The notes under the pieces are model-generated. The model worked only from the letters and a program-made list of their open reading frames with translations, was not told where the DNA came from and did no database searches. The translations under genes were made by a program, and so were the position numbers. Shown here in pieces: positions 15,758 to 26,139 of a stretch of DNA of 51,071 bases (the first letter of the stretch is position 1; every line of letters begins with the position of its first letter). This DNA comes from a virus. The stretch spans positions 1 to 51,071 of the IMG/VR virus record IMGVR_UViG_3300042542_004918; one strand, written 5' to 3'.

Positions 15758-17394
15758 TTTGGACCTTTCTTGTCCTCTTCTATCACTTCAACTATATCTA
15801 TAACATTATACTCTGATTCTAGAGCATTTTCAATAACAGACAACCATGTCAGATCTGATCTTCTAATATTTGGAGAAGTTCTTCTGCCCTGTTGATTTTG
15901 TGGTCTAATTATATTTCCTGGACCTTTTTTATTTGAAGGCAAGTTTCTTTGACCTTTATTAGCTGACTGTTGGCCATCTGAAGTTTTTGGTAACGGTGCA
16001 TTTTGCGCAGTTATTTCAGCTTGATTTTTAGCCATATCCATTTGAATCTCTGCTTGAATTCCAGCAAATAATTCTTCTTTTTCATAAGCTGGATCTATGC
16101 CAAGCTGGACTCTTGCTTCTGGTAATGTAATAACAGAATTGGTAAACTTCTGAATAATGTGAGTTTCTTTTTTAACTTGAGTATCAACGTCAATTTCATT
16201 GAACTTAAAAAAACATCTGTCTGAAATATCAGAATCCATTGGATTTACTATTGGGTCAAATCCGCCTTCAAATAATAGTTCATTAAATATGTGGACTCTT
16301 ATCATCTCAGAAAGATGCTTCTGATATTGCTTTACCTTATCATACAAAGCAGTATCAAGTCTGTCTGTCATAGATCTATTGCCGCCACCCATCATCATGC
16401 CAAGATGATGAGGTGCTACTCCTAGTCCAATTGCAACTCTTTCCTTGAAGTGATTGAGGTAATTTGCTGCATCGAGCGATGCATTATTTGCTCCGATTAC
16501 TTCAACATCATGCCTATAAGGAAGTATTAAACCACCTTCAGATCTCATGTTTTCTACTTGAAATGCAGCATCTTCTATTTCTTCTGGCTCAGCTGGTTGT
16601 TCGGCGGTTCCGATCTTATACTTGTATAAGGGAAACAGCTCTCTATGTACGAGGTTTTGAATATCTTCTTCTAATTGACGAAGAGCTATAACATCATCTA
16701 AGACCGAACTCATAAATGGCGTACCAAAAGCTCTTCCGGTCTTCCTATCAAAATGAAGATGTATAACTCTTTCAGCAGTCCATACTGGATCCTTATCGGT
16801 AGGCCCATAGGTAGTTGGATCTGTTTGCTGCTGATATGCTTTTGGTCTGTTAAATTTATCTCTTAAGATCCTAACTTGTTCAGTTGGAATAAGATAATAA
16901 CCGACGATTGGTTGACCTGCATTTACTGGATTAAGTTTTTGAGGAAAATATTCAGACATATCTCCTCTTGCTTTAACTATAAAAACATTTGAGAACTTAA
17001 TTAAATGATCAGCTACTTCTGTTAAGAAATCTATAAATGGCCTTCTCATTGCCATTTCCATAAAGTCAATTCTTTGATGCAAATAAGCTACAGCTTCTGA
17101 GTTTTCACCAGTTATACTCCAGCCTTCTTTCCAGAAAAGTTCTTTATACTTTAGAGTGGCTTGCTTTACATAGGAGTCAGTATCCACTGCTTGAAGTATT
17201 CTGTCAAAATCATAAGGAGAAGGCTCAAAGGTGGATCTTGTATTGTAATAATACGTTGAGCCTTGATAGCCAAGAGCTAAAGCTGCTGGCTTTAATGCCT
17301 TTGATAAGTTTTTAATTTGTTCTGGTTCTAACGTTTTTGCAAAAAAGTCAGCTGAACTATTTTGAACAAACGGTAAATAGTCTCTAATTGCCAT
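15754..17394 (-). CDS. Portal protein
   Basis: 546 aa, in the usual size range for portals. Visible portal-like features are an N-terminal helix region, I-D-F-M-E-M-A-M-R-R-P-F-I-D-F-L, V-I-H-L-H-F-D-R-K-T-G-R-A-F-G-T-P near residue 215 (portal proteins of this type have 'F-G-x-P' after a strand), V-I-G-A-N-N-A-S-L-D-A-A-N-Y and L-G-V-A-P-H-H-L-G-M, and a disordered Gln/Pro/Asn tail. It forms the dodecameric DNA entry ring bound by terminase. The neighbours (protease, capsid, terminase) support the call. Start ATG gives M-A-I-R-D-Y-L-P-F. Confidence 0.85.
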   Translation of the reverse strand: MAIRDYLPFVQNSSADFFAKTLEPEQIKNLSKALKPAALALGYQGSTYYYNTRSTFEPSPYDFDRILQAVDTDSYVKQATLKYKELFWKEGWSITGENSEAVAYLHQRIDFMEMAMRRPFIDFLTEVADHLIKFSNVFIVKARGDMSEYFPQKLNPVNAGQPIVGYYLIPTEQVRILRDKFNRPKAYQQQTDPTTYGPTDKDPVWTAERVIHLHFDRKTGRAFGTPFMSSVLDDVIALRQLEEDIQNLVHRELFPLYKYKIGTAEQPAEPEEIEDAAFQVENMRSEGGLILPYRHDVEVIGANNASLDAANYLNHFKERVAIGLGVAPHHLGMMMGGGNRSMTDRLDTALYDKVKQYQKHLSEMIRVHIFNELLFEGGFDPIVNPMDSDISDRCFFKFNEIDVDTQVKKETHIIQKFTNSVITLPEARVQLGIDPAYEKEELFAGIQAEIQMDMAKNQAEITAQNAPLPKTSDGQQSANKGQRNLPSNKKGPGNIIRPQNQQGRRTSPNIRRSDLTWLSVIENALESEYNVIDIVEVIEEDKKGPK

Positions 17395-17448
17395 TTAGAC
17401 TCCTACGATTTTAATTTTAACTAATAGTAGCGGAAAATACCACTATGA

Positions 17449-17652
17449 CTAGTTGTTTTCTCCGGCAGCATCAAATGCTCTCTTTAAAATAAGAGCTTTT
17501 ACTGATTCAAGCCAAAAAACTGTTTCTGCTTCGTTGAAATCACTTTTGTAACTTAAGTTTTTATCACTAATCATAATGGTTACTGTGAATTCTTTTGATG
17601 CTTCTTCTTGTTTTAATTCTTCTACTTCAATTGTTTCATTTTCTTGTGACAT
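17449..17652 (-). CDS. Hypothetical small protein (67 aa)
   Basis: An acidic N-terminus (M-S-Q-E-N-E-T-I-E-V-E-E-L) precedes a short beta/helix core, F-T-V-T-I-M-I-S-D-K-N-L and E-T-V-F-W-L-E-S-V-K. The start directly follows the stop of the 59-aa gene (TAAATG). It precedes the portal gene, in the same transcript. I recognise no family. Confidence 0.65.
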   Translation of the reverse strand: MSQENETIEVEELKQEEASKEFTVTIMISDKNLSYKSDFNEAETVFWLESVKALILKRAFDAAGENN

Positions 17653-17832
17653 TTATTTATCCTTTTTTATTTCTTTTAGTTCTTCTTTTAAAGAAGGTGT
17701 TGATAAGATCTCAATTTGATTAGTAAGCTGCTTTATAGTTGCATCTTTAATTATATTTTCCATCATCAATTGAGATACTTTATCTTGAAAAACTTGTATT
17801 ACTAAATTGATATCTAGATTTTGATCTTGCAT
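17653..17832 (-). CDS. Hypothetical coiled-coil small protein (59 aa)
   Basis: This gene reads M-Q-D-Q-N-L-D-I-N-L-V-I-Q-V and ends K-E-I-K-K-D-K. It is predicted almost wholly helical with heptad-like leucines and isoleucines, and its stop immediately precedes the next start (TAAATG). No function can be assigned. Confidence 0.65.
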   Translation of the reverse strand: MQDQNLDINLVIQVFQDKVSQLMMENIIKDATIKQLTNQIEILSTPSLKEELKEIKKDK

Positions 17833-17898
17833 GGGTCTCCTAAAAAATAGTTTTCACAAAATATTATATCATTAATTATTCTACATTTTGCAATACAT

Positions 17899-18159
17899 CT
17901 ATATCTCTTCTAAAATTTTTACAGATAAAACATCTTCAGATTTATAGATTTCCATATTATCTGGAAAGTCTAACTCTCCATCCTCTATTGCTCCATCTTT
18001 AATTTCTATTACAACAATTACAGGTGTATCACATATGCTTTTTGCGTCTTCAAGATTTTTAAAGCCACCCCTAATGGGAAAACCCCCAGTATATTGTGTG
18101 TTAATTGCAAAATTTGCTGAATCAACATTTGAGTAACAAGTGTATAATAATACTGACAT
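17899..18159 (-). CDS. Hypothetical protein (86 aa)
   Basis: A small alpha/beta protein beginning M-S-V-L-L-Y-T-C-Y-S-N-V-D, with V-I-V-V-I-E-I-K-D-G near the middle and acidic residues near the C-terminus. It sits between the spike gene and the small-protein pair before portal. No family is recognised. Confidence 0.65.
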   Translation of the reverse strand: MSVLLYTCYSNVDSANFAINTQYTGGFPIRGGFKNLEDAKSICDTPVIVVIEIKDGAIEDGELDFPDNMEIYKSEDVLSVKILEEI

Positions 18160-18169
18160 TTTTAATCCT

Positions 18170-20222
18170 TTAAAGTCTATTTTCTAATTCATCTATTTTT
18201 GCTGACAATTCTTGAACAGCTTTTATTAAAAGTGGTATTGCTCCCATTTCCCTCCAGGATATAGGAACATATTTTTCAAATTTTATTAATTCTTCTTGGT
18301 CAACAATTTCTTTTCCATTTTCATCATTTTTCATAGGGTAACCGCCAGGGTATCCAAATGCTGCAAGTTCAGGAAAATCTTCTGCTACTTCTTCTGCTAT
18401 TAAGCCAAAGTGTCTATCAAGAGATTTTAATTGAAGACCTAACTCATCTTCCCATCCTTCTGGTTTTTCAACAAAAGAAACAGGTCTTAAATGTGATAAT
18501 TTTTCTACTGCATTTACAATAGGTTGGATATCGTCCTTAAGAGACCTCATTGATCCTTGTGCTCTCATTACCTGAAAACCACCGCCATCAACAATTCTTG
18601 CTGTTATGGTGGTTGATGTTGTGGTGGCAAAGTTCCCTGCCGATCTATAACCAGAACCAGCAGCAAGAATAACAGTTGCTGCATCGACGGTACCTCCACT
18701 TTGGTTAGTGGCAGTGGTAGCGCTTGCAACGCTAAATTGACTTGGATTCCAAACGTAATAGTCTGAACCATTATTTGAACCCCAGAGCCATGTTGGTTGC
18801 CCTGACTGACCACTCCAATGAAAACGAGCATTAAATGAATCATTTGCTACATATTGGGCAACAGTTGCATTGGATGCGGTTGATGCATTTCCACTCAAAG
18901 CCCCAATAAAGGTTGGTGCTTGAATATAATTTGTAGCATAGATAGTCCCGTCATGTTTCATGTATGCATAGTTTCCACCAGCAGCTGGCCAAGGAGAAAG
19001 TGAATTAACTATTACATAAGGAGTGTCTGCGCCACCTCCAGTATCATAATAACCTAAAAAGGCTCCACTTCCAGTAATGGTTGAATAATTTGATTGAGTT
19101 CTTTTTATTTGTAAATAATCACCAAGCAAATAGGTTAAGAAATAATTTGAACCAGCGGCTTCCCTTATATATATATCGCCAGTAGATATATTATTTCCAA
19201 TAATTGTTGAACCACTGATTGTTCCAGTAAAGGTACCGCTTGTAGCAGTAACTGATCCCTTTACTTCTAGACTTGTGCCGTTCCATCTAACGTAAGCCGT
19301 AGAGCTACCAACGCTAAAGTTACCATTGGCGTACCAGTAATTATAAGTTGGATCACCTAATGTCATTCCTCCAACTCCTGAACCAATTCCAGAGTTTATA
19401 TTTAATTTAGGCGTTCCACTAGTCGGAACAGAAATGCTATCTGCAGCTAAATTTGCAGTAACTTGGACATCAGATCCAATAACAATAGTTTCATTATCAT
19501 AAGTTATTCCATCGGGACCACCAAAACTAAAGTGACCATCGCCCGAAATAAACCAACCTTGCATTCCAGAAGATGTATCATAAGTTTTTGATTGAATAAT
19601 AGTTTCTAAATCAGAAGCTCCTTCTAATGTTATTTTCGCTGCACTTATTGTTCCTGCTTTAATTTTATCTGCCGTTAGACTAACAATATATTGACTATCA
19701 ATAAGCGGCGTTGATGGATCTGTTTTTTTAATAGCAGTCCAGGATCCAACATTGCCAGAAGTATCCTTTGCTCTTACTCTGCCAAAAAAGTTTTTCTGAA
19801 CAACAATATTATCGTTCTCTGTATCTATATAGCTACCTTCAACCGGGACGGCAAATACACTAGAGTTTCCTGCTCCAGATTTAAATGGAGGAACGTACTG
19901 ACCGGCAATTAATGGATTTGGTTTAAGTACATATGGTGGAGTATTTGGATTGACTATGTCGCTTTCTTCATATAGCTCATATTCATATACGGCCAAGTCA
20001 TCATCTGTTCCATTATCAAAAACAAAAAGAACATTTTGAAATGAAGCAAACATTTCAAGATTTTGAAGTTCTGCCGGGATTGTCGTGTCTGTTGGTGCAG
20101 TAAATCTAACTATATCTGTATAGTTAGAGACTATATTAAGCTCTGGATCTTTAGCTCTAACTGCAAGGATATATTCTTTTCCGTGGAGTTAAATCGGATA
20201 TAGTTTTTTTAATTTCTGCCAT
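18170..20222 (-). CDS. Tail spike with FnIII start and S74 chaperone end, +1 frameshift at CGG (683 aa)
   Basis: Frame 0 starts M-A-E-I-K-K-T-I-S-D-L-T-P (overlapping the previous stop as TAATG), then meets CGG at 20181-20183 and a stop eight codons later. Reading GGA in the +1 frame gives G-K-E-Y-I-L-A-V-R-A-K-D-P, completing the FnIII signature L-T-P-G-x-x-Y. The rest is a beta-rich fibre. The C-terminal ~125 residues form an S74 intramolecular chaperone: M-R-S-L-K-D-D-I (Ser/Lys dyad candidate), L-R-P-V-S-F, H-F-G-L-I-A-E-E-V, then coiled coil. S74 domains trimerise spikes and then cleave themselves off. Without the shift this gene has no plausible start before M-F-A-S-F, 47 codons in. Confidence 0.9.
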
Positions 20223-21193
20223 TATCTTAATCCTGCTATTGTAATAAATGCTAAGTTTGGATTTATTTCTTCTTGACTATAGGTTAATTTATAATTTGGA
20301 GAAAATTCATATTTATCTATTTTAACAGAGTTTGTTATTGCCATTATGTTTTTTTCTGCTAAAGTTTCTAATTCAAATATATATTTTTTATATTGTAAAT
20401 CTATTTTAGAATATAAGATTTGGTCAGATAAATCTATTGCTGAATAACAATCTACTTCTGTCCAATCCACTGTTGGATAAACGGAGATGACTCCTTGATC
20501 TGTATATTCAAAAATTCTTATTTTAAATTTTCCATATTGTTTACCTTTAGGGCCAACAACTTTTAGCCTTGGTCCATCAAAAATGCCAAATGCTTTAGAG
20601 CCTACTTTTTCTGATGTATTATCTTTCCAGTCGGCGCCATCATTATACAACGCAAGGCTATATTTTCCAGATGATGAACTTGTTATTGAACTTGTATAGT
20701 AATTAATGTTAGCAGTTGCTATGTCAGAGTATGAACCTTCAACTGAAGGAGCTATGTCGGAAATTACCCATACGTTTTTTGGAGTTGCATCAATAGATGC
20801 AAGTGTTAATTCAATATTTTTTATATTAGTTAAACCATAATATATTGCATAGTATCTCGTTGTGTCAATATCTATATCTATATCTTCTTCTGCGTAAAAA
20901 TATAATATGTTATCTATAACCCTACTTTTAACTGGAAGAAAAAATGTTTCATCTGCGTGGTCTTCTAAAACAACTAAGTATGAATAGTTATCCGTAACAT
21001 TTTCTAGTGATGAGTTAATAAATTTATTAATCTTTTTATCTAATAAATCAACATATATCTGCTCTCCAGCAGCTACGTTATTATTTATTTCAGAAATATT
21101 AATTACTCTTTTTAACGGTATTTGCTTTGAGGAAAAAACTGTTAGACCTGTGCTTACAGATATTTCTGATTTATATACATCAAACCAAGCCAT
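20222..21193 (-). CDS. Hypothetical tail/neck protein (323 aa)
   Basis: Starts M-A-W-F-D-V-Y-K-S-E-I-S-V and is Asp/Tyr/Ile-rich. The second half contains F-K-I-R-I-F-E-Y-T-D-Q-G-V-I-S-V-Y-P, a beta-sandwich-like pattern. Its stop overlaps the spike start and its own start overlaps the upstream stop, so translation is coupled. Nothing identifies the family; a structural role as an adaptor for the S74 spike is inferred from position only. Confidence 0.7.
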   Translation of the reverse strand: MAWFDVYKSEISVSTGLTVFSSKQIPLKRVINISEINNNVAAGEQIYVDLLDKKINKFINSSLENVTDNYSYLVVLEDHADETFFLPVKSRVIDNILYFYAEEDIDIDIDTTRYYAIYYGLTNIKNIELTLASIDATPKNVWVISDIAPSVEGSYSDIATANINYYTSSITSSSSGKYSLALYNDGADWKDNTSEKVGSKAFGIFDGPRLKVVGPKGKQYGKFKIRIFEYTDQGVISVYPTVDWTEVDCYSAIDLSDQILYSKIDLQYKKYIFELETLAEKNIMAITNSVKIDKYEFSPNYKLTYSQEEINPNLAFITIAGLR

Positions 21194-22860
21194 TACTTAG
21201 CCTCCAAGTAAACAATTTCGTATTCATACTTATCTGAATAACTGTCTGGAATAGAAATATTAACAACCGCATTAACTGTTGGGACTCCACCATTTTTAAT
21301 ACTGGACTCAAAAGCATTTATGCTAACTTCAAGTAAGCTTCCATCTGCGCTTTGCAAAAGCGTAGTTTCTTCTCTAGGTGTTTCATAATCTATGTCGGTT
21401 GATTTTATTCTAACAGATCCATCTTCGCCTGTATGGGCATGTGTGTCTATATCGACACCGTCTATCGTTACCCCTTCTGCCATAATAATATCGCCAAATA
21501 TTGTTCCGCCAGATCTCATTAAGTACTGAGGATGGTCATTATCATTTAGACTATCTAAATTTCCATGAACAGAAGATAATGACATCCTAGAACTATCATC
21601 AATAGTTATTTGATCAAAAAGAAAAGAGTGTTTATCTTCATTGATGTTTAATATTATCTTTGGTCTAGGACTAGCCTTAACCGACAACTGATCTATGTAT
21701 GATATATATTTTTTTCTTTGAATATTTAATGAAAGTAAATTATCAAATTTTTGCTGTATATTACTTCTTCTTTGAACCATGTCAGTAAGTATTGATCCAA
21801 AGTTTCCCTTAAATGAGTTAACCGCAGTTACGACTTCTTCTGCTAGTGTTGGCATTGAAGTTCTCATGGAAGTTGTTAAAAGATCAAGTTCAAGAGGTGC
21901 TGCGACTTGTGATTTAAATTTTAATGATGGAGATACATATTTAGTATAAAATATATGACATGTATCAAGAAGGTATTTTTTCATAGAAAATAGTAAGTTA
22001 TCTATACTTTCTGTATATGCTGCTACTCGAATCGAGAAAAATGCTTGAAACTGTGCTGCTTGTTTTTTTGAGATGAGATCCACTTCGGAAGAAGGTATTT
22101 GGTCTGAGTTCTCATTGAGTTCCTCGGTAACGAGCCTCGTATGGTTTTCTGCCATCTTTGCCCATGAGAAGTAGAAAATTGCTGCTTGTTCTTGTGATTC
22201 ATCTTCATATTCCGCTCCAAAGTCATATAATAGTGATTCCCTAATGCAGTTGGATTCGTGTAGTAAAAGTTTTAGATAATACCTAAAGTCAAAAAGATGG
22301 ACAAATATAGAGTGAGATATTAATTTGTCATACTCTTTAACAAATTTCCTGCATCCCCTGCAACCGTGTTCTTCTGCGTATAAATATTGTTTAAATGAAA
22401 TAAAATTAGGCGTAGGTACCTTTCTGTCATTTTCTCCAGTTTCTTCATTAAAAGAACCAGAACCACCTGTAAATACCATATCTTCTTGTTCGTAAAATGT
22501 AGAAAGTATTTCTTTATTATTTTTATTTAATTCGTCCCACAAATGAAAATGACATTCTTCCATATCTGGATCTACAGTTGGACTAATATAAACATTATTA
22601 AGAAGTCTTTCAAGCAGATCATAAACTTCTTGTATTTGGTTATGTGTTCTATTGACTTTTGATCTAACAACGTGTAATGGTATTTTATATGGCTTAGAGA
22701 AAGAATATGTATCAAAGTTAGCTATATCATTAAACTTTTCCTCAGCTCTTCTTATCTGACTCTCTTCTTGCAGTGATCTTGAAGCGCCTTCTTTAACGGA
22801 GTAATCGTTAAATATTCTTCCTGAAGCTGTTTGGGTTTGATCAAATGAATTCATGGACAT
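21193..22860 (-). CDS. Large structural protein, possibly neck or spike anchor (555 aa)
   Basis: The N-terminal two thirds are helical, with a Cys-x-x-Cys pair in H-G-C-R-G-C-R-K-F-V near residue 165 and several His residues, suggesting metal binding. Near residue 445 it switches to fibre-like sequence: N-D-H-P-Q-Y-L-M-R-S-G-G-T-I-F-G-D-I and D-T-H-A-H-T-G-E-D-G-S, motifs known at fibre trimer regions. It lies between terminase and tail proteins. The composite architecture suggests an anchor linking a helical virion part to a fibre; this is inference. Confidence 0.7.
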   Translation of the reverse strand: MSMNSFDQTQTASGRIFNDYSVKEGASRSLQEESQIRRAEEKFNDIANFDTYSFSKPYKIPLHVVRSKVNRTHNQIQEVYDLLERLLNNVYISPTVDPDMEECHFHLWDELNKNNKEILSTFYEQEDMVFTGGSGSFNEETGENDRKVPTPNFISFKQYLYAEEHGCRGCRKFVKEYDKLISHSIFVHLFDFRYYLKLLLHESNCIRESLLYDFGAEYEDESQEQAAIFYFSWAKMAENHTRLVTEELNENSDQIPSSEVDLISKKQAAQFQAFFSIRVAAYTESIDNLLFSMKKYLLDTCHIFYTKYVSPSLKFKSQVAAPLELDLLTTSMRTSMPTLAEEVVTAVNSFKGNFGSILTDMVQRRSNIQQKFDNLLSLNIQRKKYISYIDQLSVKASPRPKIILNINEDKHSFLFDQITIDDSSRMSLSSVHGNLDSLNDNDHPQYLMRSGGTIFGDIIMAEGVTIDGVDIDTHAHTGEDGSVRIKSTDIDYETPREETTLLQSADGSLLEVSINAFESSIKNGGVPTVNAVVNISIPDSYSDKYEYEIVYLEAK

Positions 22861-22862
22861 AA

Positions 22863-24729
22863 TTAAAACATCTTTCTTGAAACAGAACCATTATTATTTC
22901 TTCTAATAGATTTTCTTTTATTAGATATACTACCATTATTTAAGTTTGATCTATTAATAACCGAAGGTTTTTCCTCATCATCATCATTAGAAGTTGGCTT
23001 GGGCATAAAGAAGGTATTTGAAAATGATTCTGCTTTGACTGCAAAGTTCATTTTATGAAGCGATCCATAGTTTTGAGTAATGGCCAACAAAGCTAACATC
23101 AATGCATCATGAGCGTGGTCGACTGCTGATCCTCCGGCTTCAAACACTGGTCTTCCAATTGAAGTAGTTCTAACTACTATGTAAGATATCAATTGAAGGT
23201 ATAGTTCTTCATCTTGCGCCGGAAAAACTATTGCTTCGTTTTCTAAGTATTGCCTTAAATTATCAACCATATATGGTTTGATTTCTTTTTTAATTAGAAG
23301 TTTTGTATAAGGATCTCTTAAGTCAATGAGTTCAGCAAAGCTAACTCCCTTAACTCTTTCTCTTAATTTAGAAGATGGGTTTTCTACTCCGTATTTATGA
23401 AGCAGTTCTACTTGAACTTCACCAAAACCTCTGTCGACATAAATATGTTTTGGCTGAAATATCTCATTTAATTCAACAATTCTATTAACACCTTTTGTTA
23501 AAGTAAATTCTGATTTTACAATTTCTTCTCTATAGCAAACTCTTGTTTTACTTCTGAATCTTTCGTCTTCATAATTCTCAGCGCATGCTTCTAATACAAC
23601 AATGTTTGTTCCTGCGCCGTATTTATCCCAGTCTACGCCAATTGTATAAAAACTTCTTGCTGACTGTATTTCTGGCTCATAGCTCCAACCTGGATCCATA
23701 AATGATTTATCTACATACCTTCTTGGGTAAACGCCTTCTGCATCTTCCCCCCAGTCTGCTTCAATTTCATGCCTATATCCAGATTCAGAATATTCTTGTC
23801 TAAATTCTTCTTCTTGATCTTTACTAAAAAATGGGTTGCAATATGAAGGAAACCAAAATTCTTTAAACCTAACATTTGAGGTGCACCACTCCCAAAATCT
23901 TTCTCTTCTACCAGTTGGAGTAGATGCTCCAATTAAAACTTTATCTGGTTGATCTTCTGCGGTTTTCTGGAGCATTGCGTAAAGAGCATCAAGGTCATCG
24001 GCATGCATGTAGTCCATTTCGTCAAGAACAATAACGTGCGCTTCTTGACCTCTAGCTACGTCTGATTTTCCGCCCTGACCTCATGCCTGAAGTAAAGAAT
24101 CTAATTGTTGATCCGTTTGAAAATTGAATCATAAATTGAGGAGAAGTAACTTTTCTAACAATTGAATTAGATACAATTTCATTTTTTGATGCTAATCGTA
24201 AAATTTCTTGATAGATTAATTCTACTTGTGTTTTCATTGGGGCAATAACTAAAGATCTACCATCATTATGAGTATAACTATAATGTATAAGATACAAAGC
24301 CATACTAAATGTTTTTCCAAGACGACGACCTGCTCTAAGAACCTTTCTTAAAGCTGGATCTCTTAATATTAAAGTTTGATACACTCTTGTCTCTGCACCA
24401 AGAAAGTTCTTACCCCAAACACATGTATCTTTTGCAACGTGAATTTGTCTTTGTTGCTCGGTGCTAATCCCTAAATCTAAAAGCTCTCTATCTACTTCAA
24501 ATGGTTCATCCACAAGTAGAGATAACTCGTAATTAGTTAAGGTTCTTGATGTTACCGGAGATCCATCTTTCCATGCAAGATGATTGAGCTTATTTTCAAA
24601 CACCCATTCGATTCTATTAATCTGTTTAATAATTTCTGGATCTTGAGCTCTAAGAATTTCTAAGATATCTTCCCTTGAAAGTCTTTCAATAGATTCTCTA
24701 AAATGTTTTGTTTTTTCTGCTAAAGTCAT
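22863..24729 (-). CDS. terL: Terminase large subunit, +1 frameshift at CGG (621 aa)
   Basis: The packaging ATPase and nuclease. Frame 0 starts M-T-L-A-E-K-T-K-H-F and contains Walker A R-A-G-R-R-L-G-K-T near residue 132 and the F-F-T-S-G-M-R-S-G segment. CGG at 24070-24072 is then followed by a stop four codons later. The +1 frame continues G-K-S-D-V-A-R-G-Q-E, Walker B V-I-V-L-D-E-M-D, then the RNase-H-like nuclease with I-G-V-D-W-D-K-Y-G near the centre, I-Y-V-D-R-G-F-G and D-H-A-H-D-A-L-M-L near the end. Neither half alone is functional, since the split falls between Walker A and Walker B. There is no intron-like insert: a single base separates the frames. The C-terminus is a basic Ser/Asn/Arg-rich tail. 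Confidence 0.93.
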
Positions 24730-24732
24730 AAA

Positions 24733-26139
24733 TTACCCAAAATGTGAAGCCATCATCCCAGCCTCTGAACCTAATGCACTTCTGGCATTTAAGCGACTGT
24801 TTTGTATTGCCATTACTCCTCTAGACCTAGATGTAGCAGCAACTTCATTATCTTTATATCCCATTCCAAATAGTGGCTTGTCCATAGAGCCTTTCATAGA
24901 TTTTACAGCATCTTTGGCTAAATTGATACCACTTTTAACTACTTCTCCACCCATTTTTCCAAGATCATAAACTAATGATGCAGTTGCCAATAGGTTAAGC
25001 CCAGGAATTGCCATTGCTGCACCTCTTGCACCAAGTGCCATTGCTCCAGTTTTTGTTCCCATTGTTTTTAAAACGCCACGTGTGCCTAAAGTTTTAAACG
25101 CTCCTGTTTTAAAAACTTCATTAGCTAATCTAAATCCACCTTTTGCATTATCAGCTAATCCTGATTGCATAAAACTACTAACTAAGTGTTTTTTAGCCAT
25201 TTTAGCTCCCTTGAAAGCTTCATCTGTTAAGCCTCCAGCGTCTATGTGGCCAAGTGCCCCTCTAAAGTATCCCTGCATATATCTTGATGCTTGAGTAGCT
25301 CCAGCGCTTGCCATTAAGTTTCCGGTTAATCCAACCTTGTTTCCACCTGATAATGCTGTAGCCATTGGAGATGCAGCAGTTAGAGTTTGACCTGCGGGAG
25401 CAATCATTCCAAGACCTGCACTCTTAGGGACAATTCTGCCAAATTGACCGCCAGTAAAAGTTTTACCTGCAGCAAAAGATGCATTATTCATAGTTGCAAG
25501 TCTTCCAACTTGCTTCTGAGCTTCTATCATTTTTTTTGTTGCCCTACCAGAGCCTGATAATGCTTTTCTCTCTATTAGATCAGACTTTCTTCCAGCTGTG
25601 ATCATGGATAGCATTCCTCTTTGGAATACACCTTCTTTTGGAATAGCTGCCGTTGAGGATCCGTATACAGCATTTCTAAACGCTGCGTTTTTTCCAAATT
25701 GATTTCCAACAACTCTAGATGCAAACTGAAAAGGAGAATAGAATTGAGTATTTTGTGAAGCATTGAATATTGTCAAAGAGTTATATCTAGATAATGCTCT
25801 TGGCCTCATTGTGATGTGGTTAACTCTTGAACCCTTGCCTAAGGCCATTTTTCCTTGTGCCGACCCTGCTGAAGAAGCTAGCCTTGCTCTTCTTGCAGAA
25901 GATCCATAATAGGCTTTAGCTGTTGGATTACTTGGGGTCATAGAACCACTAGCAAAACCTCCAAGTTTACCTGGACCTAGCCTTTTTCTGTCGTCCATGA
26001 ATCCTCCACCCAAAAGAGTGTTTGAACCACGACTAAGAGCAAATCCAAGAGATGCAGAAATAGATGGCAAATGCTCCATCATTCTAAATGCTAGTGGAAC
26101 ATTTTGCCCACCTAACTCATTGACTTCATCTGGATCCAT
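24733..26139 (-). CDS. Gly/Ala-rich virion protein (468 aa)
   Basis: Low-complexity protein rich in Gly, Ala, Ser, Arg and Met (for example G-G-F-A-S-G-S-M-T-P and K-A-Y-Y-G-S-S-A-R-R-A-R), with hydrophobic stretches near residues 370-395 (G-A-M-A-L-G-A-R-G-A-A-M-A-I-P-G-L). Its start overlaps the stop of the next gene (TAATG). With the two upstream genes it forms a block resembling internal virion or ejection proteins. No enzyme motif is visible. Confidence 0.7.
   Translation of the reverse strand: MDPDEVNELGGQNVPLAFRMMEHLPSISASLGFALSRGSNTLLGGGFMDDRKRLGPGKLGGFASGSMTPSNPTAKAYYGSSARRARLASSAGSAQGKMALGKGSRVNHITMRPRALSRYNSLTIFNASQNTQFYSPFQFASRVVGNQFGKNAAFRNAVYGSSTAAIPKEGVFQRGMLSMITAGRKSDLIERKALSGSGRATKKMIEAQKQVGRLATMNNASFAAGKTFTGGQFGRIVPKSAGLGMIAPAGQTLTAASPMATALSGGNKVGLTGNLMASAGATQASRYMQGYFRGALGHIDAGGLTDEAFKGAKMAKKHLVSSFMQSGLADNAKGGFRLANEVFKTGAFKTLGTRGVLKTMGTKTGAMALGARGAAMAIPGLNLLATASLVYDLGKMGGEVVKSGINLAKDAVKSMKGSMDKPLFGMGYKDNEVAATSRSRGVMAIQNSRLNARSALGSEAGMMASHFG

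Noticed and set aside
24018-24060. An intron or homing-endonuclease insertion splitting terminase
   Set aside because: The two frames are separated by one base only; no insert is present.
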